Assembly: GCF_049800675.1 (NCBI RefSeq) | Contig: NZ_JBLOOT010000001.1 | Span: 434,001-498,000 of the forward strand | Direction of reading: 5' to 3' | Source of the DNA: Cauispirillum nitrogeniifigens | Lineage (GTDB): Bacteria; Pseudomonadota; Alphaproteobacteria; Rhodospirillales; Rhodospirillaceae | DNA: 64,000 nt | In this document: in pieces, positions 18,234 to 26,698 of the stretch | Position numbering within the stretch: the first letter of the stretch is position 1 | Layout: each line of letters opens with the position of its first letter | Made by a program: the position numbers and the translations under genes | Notes under the pieces: model-generated | What the model saw: only the letters and a program-made list of their open reading frames with translations | The model's database searches: none | What the model was told of the DNA's origin: nothing

Positions 18234-20120
18234 ATGCTCGAAACGCTCCGCAAGTCCACCGGCTCCGTCGTCGTCAAGATACTGTTCGCCATCCTCATCC
18301 TCAGCTTCGGCCTGTGGGGCGTGGGCGACATGGTCCGCGGGGGGGCGGGCGTCCAGCCGGCCATCAGCGTCGGCGACGTGGAGATCGGCGCCCCCTACGT
18401 GCGCCAGCAGTTCCAGACGCAGCTCGACGAGTTGCGCCAGACCTTCGGCCCCAACCTGACGGCCGACATGGCCCGCCAGATGGGCTTGCTGGAGGACACC
18501 ATCGCCCGCGTCGTGTCGGCCGCCACCCTCGACATGGCGACCCGCGACCTCGGCATCGTGGTCACCAAGGAGGCCATGGCCTCCACGGCGATGGCGGAGC
18601 CTGCCTTCCAGGTCAACGGCACGTTCAACCGCGACCAGTTCCTGCGCTTCCTGGCGGCCAACAACCTGACCGAGGATCGCTACTTCGCCCTGGTCGCCGA
18701 CGACCTGCGGCGGGCCCGCCTGGTGGAGCCGCTGGTGCTCACGGGCGCGGCGCCCGACACCCTGGCGCAGGCGCTGTACCGCTACCGCAACGAAGGGCGC
18801 GTGGCCGAGACCCTGGTGGTCGATGCCGCCGCCCTGCCCCTGGACGCCCAGCCGGCCGACGACGAGTTGCAGGCCATCTACGAATCGTCCATGGACCGCT
18901 ACACCGCCCCCCAGTACCGCAAGCTGACCACCGTCAAGCTGGCGACGGAGGACGTGTTGAAGCGGGCCGAGGTCGATGACACCGCCATCGCCGACCACTA
19001 CGAGGCCAACCAGGACCTCTACGGCCAGCCGGCGTCCCGCACCCTCACGCAGGTTCTGGCCGCCGACCAGGCCACCGCCGAGGCCGTCGCCAAGGCTGCC
19101 CAGGGCGGCGCGACGCTGGCCGACGCCGCCTTGGCGGCCGGCGCTCCGGCGCCGCTGGAGATGGGCGCGATCACCCGCGAAAGCCTGCCGGAGGAGATGG
19201 CCGGGCCGGTCTTCGCCCTCGACGCCGGCCAGACCTCGGCCCCGGTGCAGACTCCGCTGGGCTGGCACGTCTTCCACGTCGAGGCCGCCACCCCGGCGCG
19301 CCGCAAGCCCCTGGACGAGGTGCGCGAGGAAATCCGCGAGCGGATTGCCGCCGAACAGGCCGTCACCCTGCTCTACGAGGAGTCGGCCAATCTTCAGGAC
19401 GCCCTGGGCGGCGGCGCCACCCTTGAGGAAGCCGCCGAGCGCCTGAACCTGCGCCTGTACAAGGTCGAGGCCGTGGACGTCGACGGCCGCACCCCGCAGG
19501 GCCAGCCGGCCGAACTGCCCGAAGCCATCCGTGGCGAGATCCTCCAGACCGCCTTCGGCCTGGAGGAAGGCCAGGAAAGCCTGATGCAGGAAACCGACAG
19601 CGGCTACTACGTGGTGCGCGTCGATGACGTCATCCCCGCCGCCCCCCGGCCCTTCGCCGAGGTGCGCGAGCAGGTCGTCGCCCAGTGGCGCGAAACCGCC
19701 CGCCAGAAGAAGGCCGAGGAACTGGCCCAGACCCTGGCCGCCGACGCCGCGCCGCCGGCCACGCTCCAGGCGCTGGCCAGCCGCTCGCCGGCGGTGTCCT
19801 ACGTCCGCCGTCCGCTGATCACCCGCCAGGGCGAGACCGTCGGCGACGCCGCCGCCGCCCTGCCCCGCGAACTGGTCGGCCGCCTCTTCGACATGAAGGT
19901 CGGCGACGTGGCGGCGGTGCCGATGGCCGAAGGCGCCGTCGTCCTGCGCCTGGCCGAGGTCACTCCGGCCGATCCCGCCGCCAACGCCGACCGCGTGAAG
20001 GCCCTGGGCCAGCGGCTGCGCGCCGACGTCGCCGACGACCTGCTGGTGCAGATGAGCACCGCCTTCACCACCCGCTACGGCGTCGAGGTCAACCGGCCGG
20101 TCATCGACGCGGCGTTCTGA
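18234..20120 (+). CDS. ppiD: Periplasmic peptidyl-prolyl isomerase/chaperone, PpiD-type
   Basis: SurA/PpiD family folding factor anchored in the inner membrane near the Sec exit. 628 residues: a short cytoplasmic tail, one membrane helix near residues 10-30 (VVKILFAILILSFGLWGVGDM), a SurA-N-like helical region to about 230, a parvulin domain near 260-365 (ALDAGQTSAPVQTPLGWHVFHVE) and a second degenerate parvulin-like segment near 430-530. It ends with a good terminator. In many relatives trpE follows it; here a kinase and copper genes do. Confidence 0.92.
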   Translation: MLETLRKSTGSVVVKILFAILILSFGLWGVGDMVRGGAGVQPAISVGDVEIGAPYVRQQFQTQLDELRQTFGPNLTADMARQMGLLEDTIARVVSAATLDMATRDLGIVVTKEAMASTAMAEPAFQVNGTFNRDQFLRFLAANNLTEDRYFALVADDLRRARLVEPLVLTGAAPDTLAQALYRYRNEGRVAETLVVDAAALPLDAQPADDELQAIYESSMDRYTAPQYRKLTTVKLATEDVLKRAEVDDTAIADHYEANQDLYGQPASRTLTQVLAADQATAEAVAKAAQGGATLADAALAAGAPAPLEMGAITRESLPEEMAGPVFALDAGQTSAPVQTPLGWHVFHVEAATPARRKPLDEVREEIRERIAAEQAVTLLYEESANLQDALGGGATLEEAAERLNLRLYKVEAVDVDGRTPQGQPAELPEAIRGEILQTAFGLEEGQESLMQETDSGYYVVRVDDVIPAAPRPFAEVREQVVAQWRETARQKKAEELAQTLAADAAPPATLQALASRSPAVSYVRRPLITRQGETVGDAAAALPRELVGRLFDMKVGDVAAVPMAEGAVVLRLAEVTPADPAANADRVKALGQRLRADVADDLLVQMSTAFTTRYGVEVNRPVIDAAF

Positions 20121-20140
20121 CCTCACCACGCTCCCTTCAC

Positions 20141-20177
20141 GAGCCCGGCGGAACTCCCGCCGGGCTCGTTTTGTTTC
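20141..20177 (+). terminator. Rho-independent terminator after ppiD
   Basis: Perfect 11-base arms, 20141-20151 and 20157-20167 (gagcccggcgg / ccgccgggctc, loop aactc), then GTTTTGTTTC. The next gene starts only 35 bases later. Confidence 0.9.
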
Positions 20178-20211
20178 TACCCTCCAGGGACGGTTGGCTT
20201 GGAGGCGGCCT

Positions 20212-21300
20212 GTGGAGGCACGCACGCAGACGGGCGGCTTCGATGCCTTCGCCGACGCGCTGCCGGCGTCGCTCTGCCTGCTGGACCAAGCGGGGACCAT
20301 CACCTGGGTCAACGCCCAGTGGGACGCTTTCGCCCGCGCCAACGGCTATGCCGGCCCGACCTTCCCCGGCCTCAACTACCTCGCCATCTGCGCCACAACC
20401 GAGGGCGCCGAGCGCGGCGATGCCCAGACCGTGGGTGCCGGCCTGCTCCAGGTGCTGCGGGGGCAACAGCCGTGCTTCAGCCATACCTACCCCTGCCACG
20501 GGCCGGCGGAGCGCCGCTGGTTCCTGCTCGCCGCCGCCCCCTTCGACGGCGGGGCGGTGGTCCTGCACCTGCTCGCGGCGGCGCCGGCCGCCGCGCCGGA
20601 AATGGCGGCCTCGCGGCTGTTCAACCGGGTGGCCCACGAGGTCCAGGCCCCCCTTTTCACCATGAGCGGCTTCGCCCAGCTCATCGCCGACGGCATGGCC
20701 GGCGAGGCATCGGAGGCGGCGCGCGCCTACGCCCGCCACATCCAGGAGGCGGCGCAGCACCTGAACGGCGTGGTCGACGACATGCTCGACCTCGCCCAGG
20801 CGACGGAGAAGACCGTCCGCCTGACCGAACTGGAAACGCCGCTGGAGGAGATGATCGACCTGGCCCGCGCCCTGGTGCGGCCGGATGCGCGGGCCGGTGC
20901 CATCGACATCCTCACCACCCTGGAATGCCGCCCGGTCCTGCTGTGCGATCCCAAGCGCATGATCCAGGTGCTGGTCAACCTGCTGAGCAACGCGGTGAAG
21001 TTTTCCCGCGCCGGCGGCACCGTGGTGGTGCGCACGGTGCGGGAGGACGGCGGCTGCCGGGTGGAGGTGATCGACCGGGGGATGGGGATGACGGCCGATG
21101 ACCTGAGCATCGCCCTGCGGCCCTACGGCCGGGCGCCGGCGGCCGAGGCGGCGGGCATTCCCGGCCTCGGCCTCGGGTTGCCGCTCGCCCGTGCACTGGT
21201 GGAGTTGCACGGCGGGCGGCTGGACATCGACAGCCAGCCCGGTCAGGGCACCACCGTGGCGGTGCGCCTGCCGCGCTGGCGGTCGGTGCGGGAAGCTTAG
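20212..21300 (+). CDS. Soluble PAS-domain sensor histidine kinase (orphan)
   Basis: 362 residues from a GTG at 20212 that has GGAGG six bases upstream; a TTG 18 bases earlier lacks such a site. There is no membrane segment. Order: PAS-like domain (about 10-120; ASLCLLDQAGTITWVN, RRWFLLAAAPF), a dimerisation helix with the phospho-His in RVAHEVQAPLFTMSGF (near 140), then HATPase_c with an N box (LVNLLSNAVKFS), G1 (VIDRGMGM) and G2 (GLGLGLPLARALVELHGG). The H box is HEVQAPL instead of the common HELRTPL. No response regulator gene is nearby, so its partner is unknown. The Cys residues in the PAS region could sense redox or metal, which is a guess. Confidence 0.88.
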   Translation: MEARTQTGGFDAFADALPASLCLLDQAGTITWVNAQWDAFARANGYAGPTFPGLNYLAICATTEGAERGDAQTVGAGLLQVLRGQQPCFSHTYPCHGPAERRWFLLAAAPFDGGAVVLHLLAAAPAAAPEMAASRLFNRVAHEVQAPLFTMSGFAQLIADGMAGEASEAARAYARHIQEAAQHLNGVVDDMLDLAQATEKTVRLTELETPLEEMIDLARALVRPDARAGAIDILTTLECRPVLLCDPKRMIQVLVNLLSNAVKFSRAGGTVVVRTVREDGGCRVEVIDRGMGMTADDLSIALRPYGRAPAAEAAGIPGLGLGLPLARALVELHGGRLDIDSQPGQGTTVAVRLPRWRSVREA

Positions 21301-21347
21301 CGCATCGTGCGGAAAAGTGGACCCGGTTTTCCGCATAAACGATGCGC
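21300..21347. repeat. Long palindromic intergenic element (REP-like)
   Basis: Nested inverted repeat: cgcatcgt (21301-21308) with acgatgcg (21339-21346), and gcggaaaa (21309-21316) with ttttccgc (21327-21334). The loop is gtggacccgg and the bulge is ataa; the outermost G-C pair is 21300/21347. The core closely resembles short palindromes widely repeated between genes in alphaproteobacteria. It sits tail-to-tail between the kinase and the copZ-like gene, so it could also end both transcripts. I noticed no second copy in the window. Confidence 0.7.
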
Positions 21348-21355
21348 CGCATCCT

Positions 21356-21562
21356 CTAGGACGCCGCCACGCCGCGATAGTCGAAGCCTGCACCTTCCAC
21401 GGCGCGCTGCACGGCGGCGTCATCGGCGGGCTCCACGGTGACCTTGGCGGCCGCCAGGTCGATGGTCACGGCGGCGGAGGGGATTTCCTTGGCCAGGGCA
21501 TTGCGCAGGGTATTGGCGCAGCCGCCGCAGGTCATGCCGTCAACGTCATAGGTCTTGCGCAT
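21356..21562 (-). CDS. CopZ-like heavy-metal-associated (HMA) copper chaperone
   Basis: 68-residue single HMA domain. The metal-binding motif is GMTCGGCANTLRNAL (two Cys near residues 11 and 14) in the usual beta-alpha-beta-beta-alpha-beta pattern. From the ATG at 21560-21562 there is a GAAGGAGA ribosome site; the frame is open for 12 further codons without support. Such chaperones carry Cu(I) to CopA-type ATPases, and a CopA with its regulator is encoded 2 kb away on the same strand, separated by a deacetylase gene. Confidence 0.9.
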   Translation of the reverse strand: MRKTYDVDGMTCGGCANTLRNALAKEIPSAAVTIDLAAAKVTVEPADDAAVQRAVEGAGFDYRGVAAS

Positions 21563-21594
21563 CGGTGTTCTCCTTCGGGAACGTCGGTGAATGA

Positions 21595-23067
21595 TCAACC
21601 CTCGGGGTGGCGCAGCCGCACCACGGCCGAGGCGGGAACAAGAACCAGCCCCTTGGCCTCAAGGGTCGGCAGCCATTCGGCAAGGGCCTTGATGGTGTGG
21701 TCCTTGGGGTGGCCGATGCCGATGGCGTAGCCATGGCTGCGGGCCGCCGCCTCCAGCTGGACAAGCTGGGCGCGCACCCCTTCGACGTTGTTGAAGTGGT
21801 CGAGGAAGATGTTGCGCTCGATGTAGGGCACCTTCAGCGCCGAGGCGATGCCCGGCCCGGCCGGCTTGCCGGTGGTGCGGCTGTCCAGCCAGAACAGCCC
21901 GCGCTCCCGCAGCGCCTCGATCACCGGCCGCATGCCCGCCGCGTCGGCGGTGAAGCGGCTGCCCATGTGGTTGTTGACCCCCACGTAACCGCCGAAGCTG
22001 TCCAGCCCGGCGATGAAGCGCGCCCGGATGGTCTGCGGGTCCATGGACGTCTTCAGCACCCCCGGCCCGGCGTCGATGGCCGGGTTGTCGGGTTCCATGG
22101 GCATGTGCACCATCAGTTCCTTGCCGGCCGCCCGCGCGGCCTGCGCCTGCGCCCGCAGGTCCGGGGCGTAGGTCAGGAAAGACGCCGTCAGCGGCCCCGG
22201 CAGGGCCACCACCTGCTTGGTCCGCTTGCGGTCCACGCCCATGTCGTCGATGACGATGGCGATCATCGGCCGGCCGTTGATGGGCGGCGGCGCCACCGCG
22301 TTGGTCAGCCACTCCGGCGCGCCCGGCGGCGCCTTGGGGAAGGACGCCGGCACGGCCAGCTTGGGGGTCGTCTCCACGCGGTCGGCGCGCGGCACGGGCT
22401 TGGCCGCCGCCGCAGGTGTGGAGGCAGGCGCCGGGGCGGGCGCGGGAGGCGGCGTGGTGGCCGGCGGCGGGACGACCGGCAGGGCGGCGACCTGCCTCTC
22501 CGGTTCCGGTTCGGGCCGTGACCGCGCCGACGGCGCCGGGGTGGCGCGCTCGTCCGCCGCCTTGGGATCCCACAGCGGCAGGCGCGCCGGAGTGGTCACC
22601 GGCGGCGTGTTCGGCATGTACAGGCTGCCGTCGCGGTACTCGGCGGCGTCCTGGGCGGCCTTGAGGGCGCGCTCCAGGGCGTCCAGTTCGACCTCGGTAT
22701 AGCCGCGTTCGGTCTTCACCGCCGGCGGCCTGGGAGGTTCGGGAACCGAGGCCAGGGGCTTGCTCCCCGGCGGCGGCGGGCTGGCGGCCTCCAGGGGCGC
22801 CGCCGGGCCGTCCATGGCCTCGCGCAGCATGCCCAGGCCCCAGCCGCCCAGCAGCCCCAGCGTCAGCAGGCCCAGGGCGACCAGCGCCACCCCCGGCGTG
22901 CCGCGCAGCCAGGACCGCAGGCCCCGGCCGGCGGCGGTCTTTCCGCCGCGCCGTGTTCCTCCGCCCCCCTTGCTCCCCCCCTGGGGCTTGGCCGCCGGCC
23001 GCTTGCGCGGCTTGGCCGTTGATGCCGTGGAGGTTTTGCGAGGCGCCTTGCCTTTGGGGGAAGCCAC
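21595..23067 (-). CDS. Divergent polysaccharide deacetylase family protein (YibQ-like)
   Basis: 490 residues. The N-terminal 50 residues are very basic (Lys/Arg/Ala/Pro), then one membrane helix near 60-82 (GVALVALGLLTLGLLGGWGLGM), a Pro/Ala-rich linker to about 255 and a C-terminal DUF610-type deacetylase domain. That domain shows MIAIVIDDMGVD, MVHMPMEPDN, YVGVNNHMGSRFT, FWLDSRTT and IGIGHPKDHTI. Asp, His and His positions of the NodB fold are kept, but the substrate is unknown; a cell-envelope glycan is the usual assumption. It lies between the copZ-like gene and cueR, and shares their direction. Confidence 0.88.
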   Translation of the reverse strand: MASPKGKAPRKTSTASTAKPRKRPAAKPQGGSKGGGGTRRGGKTAAGRGLRSWLRGTPGVALVALGLLTLGLLGGWGLGMLREAMDGPAAPLEAASPPPPGSKPLASVPEPPRPPAVKTERGYTEVELDALERALKAAQDAAEYRDGSLYMPNTPPVTTPARLPLWDPKAADERATPAPSARSRPEPEPERQVAALPVVPPPATTPPPAPAPAPASTPAAAAKPVPRADRVETTPKLAVPASFPKAPPGAPEWLTNAVAPPPINGRPMIAIVIDDMGVDRKRTKQVVALPGPLTASFLTYAPDLRAQAQAARAAGKELMVHMPMEPDNPAIDAGPGVLKTSMDPQTIRARFIAGLDSFGGYVGVNNHMGSRFTADAAGMRPVIEALRERGLFWLDSRTTGKPAGPGIASALKVPYIERNIFLDHFNNVEGVRAQLVQLEAAARSHGYAIGIGHPKDHTIKALAEWLPTLEAKGLVLVPASAVVRLRHPEG

Positions 23068-23130
23068 GATGTCCTGTTCCTGGGAACCTGTTGCAAGCAG
23101 CCGCCATCATACACATTCGCCGCCGCGCCT

Positions 23131-23538
23131 CTAGGACCCGCAGCATGCGCCCTCTCCCGCCAGCCCCTCCAGGATGGGGCAGTCCGGCCGGTCGTCCCCG
23201 TGGCAGCGCTCCACCAGGGCCGCCAGGGTGGCGCGCATGCTCTCCAGTTCGGCGATCTTGCGCTCGATCTCGGCGACGTGGCGGGCGGCCACCGATTTGA
23301 CCTCGGCGCTGGCGCGGGTGCGGTCGTGCCACAGGGCCAGCAGGTCGGCCACGTCCTTGACCGCGAAGCCCAGGGAGCGCGCCCGCTGGATGAAGCGCAG
23401 GGTTTCCATGTCGCGGGTGCCGTAGACGCGGTATCCACCCTCGCTGCGCGGCGGCGCGGAAATCAGGCCGATGCTCTCGTAGTAGCGGATGGTCTTGGCC
23501 GGCACGCCGGACTTCCTGGCGACTTCGGAGATGTTCAT
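23131..23538 (-). CDS. cueR: CueR, Cu(I)-responsive MerR-family regulator
   Basis: 135 residues. N-terminal winged helix MNISEVARKSGVPAKTIRYYE, effector helix to about 110, then the metal loop. Cys112 and Cys120 (CHGDDRPDC) fall at the same residue numbers as the Cu(I) ligands of E. coli CueR, which supports a monovalent-copper sensor. An extra Cys pair (132-133) lies in the C-tail. Its ATG overlaps the copA stop (ATGA), so pump and regulator are made together, giving autoregulation from the copA promoter. Confidence 0.93.
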   Translation of the reverse strand: MNISEVARKSGVPAKTIRYYESIGLISAPPRSEGGYRVYGTRDMETLRFIQRARSLGFAVKDVADLLALWHDRTRASAEVKSVAARHVAEIERKIAELESMRATLAALVERCHGDDRPDCPILEGLAGEGACCGS

Positions 23539-25967
23539 CGCATGGTCCCTCCCGGCATTTTCCAGCGCCGCAGTAGCAGAGCGTTGGACACCACGCTGAC
23601 GCTGGAGAAGGCCATCGCCGCGCCGGCCAGCACCGGGGTCAGGAACCCCAGCGCCGCCAGCGGCAGGCCGATGACGTTGTAGATGAAGGCCCAGAACAGG
23701 TTCTGGCGGATCTTGGCGTAGGTGGCGCGCGACACGTCCAGCGCCGCCGGCATCAGGCCCGGATCGCCGCGCATCAGGGTTACGGCGGCGGTCTGCATGG
23801 CGACGTCCGACCCCGTACCCATGGCCACGCCGACATCGGCCTCGGCCAGTGCCGGGGCGTCGTTGACGCCGTCGCCGACCATGGCGATGACGCCGCCCTT
23901 GGCCTTGAGGTCGCGCACGGCCTGAGCCTTGTCCTCGGGCAGGACCTCGGCGATGACCTCGCTCAGGCCCAGGGTCCTGGCGACGGCCAGGGCGGTGCGC
24001 CGGTTGTCGCCGGTGAGCATCACGGTCGCCACGCCCAGGCGCGACAGCTCGGCCACGGCGGCGGCGGCGGTCGGCTTGACCGGGTCGCTGACCGCCAGCA
24101 GGCCGAGCAGCCCCCGGCCGTCCTCGGCCAGCCACATGACCGTCCGGCCGTCGTCCTCCAGGGCCACCGCCGCGTCGGCGAAGGCGGCCATGTCGGCGCC
24201 CGTCTCCTCCATCAGGCGGCGGCTGCCCAGCAGCAGCGTCCGCCCCTCCACCACCGCCCGCAGGCCGCGTCCGGGAAGGCCGGTGAAGTCCTCCACGCGC
24301 GGCAGGGCGATGCCCTCCTCGGAAGCGCGTTCCAGCACCGCGCGGGCCAGCGGATGCTCGCTGCCCTGCTGGGCGGCGGCGGCCAGCCGCAGGACGTCGG
24401 CGCCGCCCCGGATGTCGGTCACGGTGGGATGTCCCTCCGTCAGGGTGCCGGTCTTGTCAAAAACCACCGTGGTGGTGGCGTGCGCCCGCTCCAGCCCGGC
24501 GGCGTCCTTGATCAGGATGCCGTGGCGGGCGGCGACGCCGGTGCCAACCATCATGGCCGTCGGCGTCGCCAGGCCAAGCGCGCAGGGGCAGGCGATGACC
24601 AGCACCGACACGGCGGCGACGAAGGCCGTCTCCGGCGAGCCGCCGATCAGCCACCAGCCCAGGAAGGTCAGCACGGCGATCCCCACCACCACCGGAACGA
24701 AAACGGCGGCGATGCGGTCGACCAGATGCTGCACCGGGGCCTTGGAAGCCTGGGCGTCCTCGACCATGCGGATGATGCGCGACAGGGTGGCATCGGCGCC
24801 CACGGCGGTGGCCCTGGCGACGATCAGGCCGTTGCCGTTGATGGCCCCGCCGGTGACGACATCGCCCGGCCCCTTCTCCACCGGCAGGCTTTCGCCCGTC
24901 AGCAGGGACTCGTCCATGGCCGAGCGGCCCTCGATCACCTCCCCATCGACCGGCATGCGCTCGCCGGGGCGCACCACCACGCGGTCGCCGGGGCTGACGG
25001 CCTCGGCCGGGATCTCGATGATGGTGCCGTCGCGCTCGATGCGCGCGGTGTCGGGCCGCAGGGCCATCAGCGCGCGGATGGCCGAGGCCGCGCTGCCCTT
25101 GGCCCGCCCCTCCAGCCACTTGCCGAGCAGCACCAGGGTGATGACCACGGCGGAGGCCTCGAAGTACAACTCTGGGTGGCCATGCCCGCCCTCCAGGGTC
25201 AGCACCCGCCACGTCGACAGTCCCCAGGCCGCCGAGGTACCGAGCGCCACCAAAACGTCCATATTGCCCGCCCCGGCGCGCAACGACTTCCACGCCCCGG
25301 TGTAGAACCGGGCGCCGGCAATGAACTGCACCGGCGTTGCCAGGGCAAGCTGAAGCCACGGCGAAACGCCGCCCGGCAAGCCGCTCATATGAAAGACCAT
25401 TTCGGCCACCAGCGGCAACGTCAGGACGGCCGCCAGGGCCAGCATGGTCAGGTCGCGGCGGCTCTGCGCGGCGCGCTTGTCCTCGGCCTGCCGGGCGGCC
25501 TCGCCGGCGCGGGTCTCGATGGTGGCGCCGAAGCCGGCGCGCTGCACGGCGGCCACAAGGTCGGCCGGCGTCGCCACGGCATCCAGGAAGGTCACGCGGG
25601 CCTTTTCGGTTGCCAGGTTCACCGACGCCGCGACCACGCCCGGCACCTTGCCCAGCACCTTTTCCAGGCGGCCGGAGCAGGTGGCACAGGTCATGCCGGT
25701 GATGCCCAGGTCGAGGTCGCGGGTGGGCACGGAGAATCCGGCACGGGCGATGGCGTCGGCCAGGGTCGGGCGGTCGACCTCGCCCGGCACGAAGTCGATG
25801 TCGGCGCGCTCCGTCGCCAGACTGACGCGCGCCGCGCTCACGCCAGGGACCTTGCCCAGCACCCGCTCCAGGCGCGACGAGCAGGCCGCGCAGGTCATGC
25901 CCTGGACCGGCAGGGCGACGTGGTGTGTCTCGGGGCCGGACATCTCGTTCATGGCGTTGGCTTCCAT
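23535..25967 (-). CDS. copA: Copper-exporting P1B-type ATPase
   Basis: 810-residue Cu(I) efflux pump of the inner membrane. Two N-terminal HMA domains have GMTCAAC (Cys26, Cys29) and GMTCATC (Cys94, Cys97). Eight membrane helices follow, with the ion-binding CPC at 460-462. The phosphorylated Asp504 is in DKTGT, then GDN and MVGDGVNDAPAL, and the C-terminal helices carry the conserved YN and MxxSS-type positions. Complete by length and motifs. The promoter upstream is a textbook CueR site. A start four residues downstream (ATG ending 25952) is possible. Confidence 0.96.
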   Translation of the reverse strand: MEANAMNEMSGPETHHVALPVQGMTCAACSSRLERVLGKVPGVSAARVSLATERADIDFVPGEVDRPTLADAIARAGFSVPTRDLDLGITGMTCATCSGRLEKVLGKVPGVVAASVNLATEKARVTFLDAVATPADLVAAVQRAGFGATIETRAGEAARQAEDKRAAQSRRDLTMLALAAVLTLPLVAEMVFHMSGLPGGVSPWLQLALATPVQFIAGARFYTGAWKSLRAGAGNMDVLVALGTSAAWGLSTWRVLTLEGGHGHPELYFEASAVVITLVLLGKWLEGRAKGSAASAIRALMALRPDTARIERDGTIIEIPAEAVSPGDRVVVRPGERMPVDGEVIEGRSAMDESLLTGESLPVEKGPGDVVTGGAINGNGLIVARATAVGADATLSRIIRMVEDAQASKAPVQHLVDRIAAVFVPVVVGIAVLTFLGWWLIGGSPETAFVAAVSVLVIACPCALGLATPTAMMVGTGVAARHGILIKDAAGLERAHATTTVVFDKTGTLTEGHPTVTDIRGGADVLRLAAAAQQGSEHPLARAVLERASEEGIALPRVEDFTGLPGRGLRAVVEGRTLLLGSRRLMEETGADMAAFADAAVALEDDGRTVMWLAEDGRGLLGLLAVSDPVKPTAAAAVAELSRLGVATVMLTGDNRRTALAVARTLGLSEVIAEVLPEDKAQAVRDLKAKGGVIAMVGDGVNDAPALAEADVGVAMGTGSDVAMQTAAVTLMRGDPGLMPAALDVSRATYAKIRQNLFWAFIYNVIGLPLAALGFLTPVLAGAAMAFSSVSVVSNALLLRRWKMPGGTMR

Positions 25968-25989
25968 CGGGTCTCATCCAGTGTTTCCG

Positions 25990-26020
25990 AGGATGAGGGT
26001 TCCAGTCACTGGAAGGTCAA
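25990..26020 (-). promoter_or_regulatory. CueR-type promoter/operator of copA-cueR
   Basis: On the minus strand: -35 TTGACC (26015-26020), a 19-base spacer holding the perfect dyad TTCCAGT-g-ACTGGAA (26000-26014), and a -10-like CATCCT (25990-25995). The overlong spacer with a dyad inside it is the hallmark of MerR-family activation, and the ACCTTCC...GGAA sequence matches known CueR boxes. Confidence 0.88.
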
Positions 26021-26098
26021 GGGCTCATTTCGCCCCTTTGCTTGACGGTCGCGGCGGCGCCTTTCATTCTGGCGCGACTCCTTCGCTGGCCGGCGCTC

Positions 26099-26698
26099 AT
26101 GTTCCTGCTCATCGACAACTACGACAGCTTCACCCACAACCTGCGGCACGCCCTGGCGGCCTGCGGGGCGGAGGTCGCCGTGGTGCGCAACGATGCGATC
26201 ACGGCCGAGGATGCCCTGGCCCTGCGGCCGCGCGGCATCGTCCTGTCGCCGGGGCCGTGCGGCCCGCAGCAGGCGGGCGTGTGCATGGACCTGATCCGGG
26301 CGGCCGACGGCGTGCCGCTGCTGGGCGTGTGCCTGGGCCACCAGGCCATCGCCGCCGCCCTGGGCGGGGTGGTGGAGCGCGCGCCGCGCCCGGTGCATGG
26401 CCGCGCCAGCCCGGTATTCCACGACGGCAGCGGACTGTTTGCCGGCCTGCCCTCGCCCTTCGCCGCCGCCCGCTATCATTCGTTGATCGTCTCCGCCCGG
26501 AACCTGCCCGATGAGCTGCGGGTGACGGCGACCACGGCCGATGGCCTGGTCATGGGACTGGCGCACCGCCGCCGGCCGCTGTATGGGGTGCAGTTCCACC
26601 CCGAAAGCATCGCCTGCGAGCACGGGGCGGCGCTGATCGGGGCCTTCGTGGCCCTGGCCCTGAACACACCCGTATCCTGCAAGGGGGAAGCCGCCTGA
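26099..26698 (+). CDS. trpG: Anthranilate synthase component II (glutamine amidotransferase)
   Basis: 199 residues from the ATG at 26099. Class I amidotransferase supplying ammonia to TrpE for anthranilate. Seen are LLIDNYDSFTHNL, the oxyanion-loop segment GIVLSPGPCGPQQAG, the nucleophile Cys in LLGVCLGHQAIA, and His-Glu in VQFHPESI. A TTG-initiated extension of 19 residues is open but adds nothing familiar, and neither start has a strong ribosome site. It could also serve PabB, since no trpE is adjacent. It overlaps trpD by one base (TGATG). Confidence 0.93.
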   Translation: MFLLIDNYDSFTHNLRHALAACGAEVAVVRNDAITAEDALALRPRGIVLSPGPCGPQQAGVCMDLIRAADGVPLLGVCLGHQAIAAALGGVVERAPRPVHGRASPVFHDGSGLFAGLPSPFAAARYHSLIVSARNLPDELRVTATTADGLVMGLAHRRRPLYGVQFHPESIACEHGAALIGAFVALALNTPVSCKGEAA

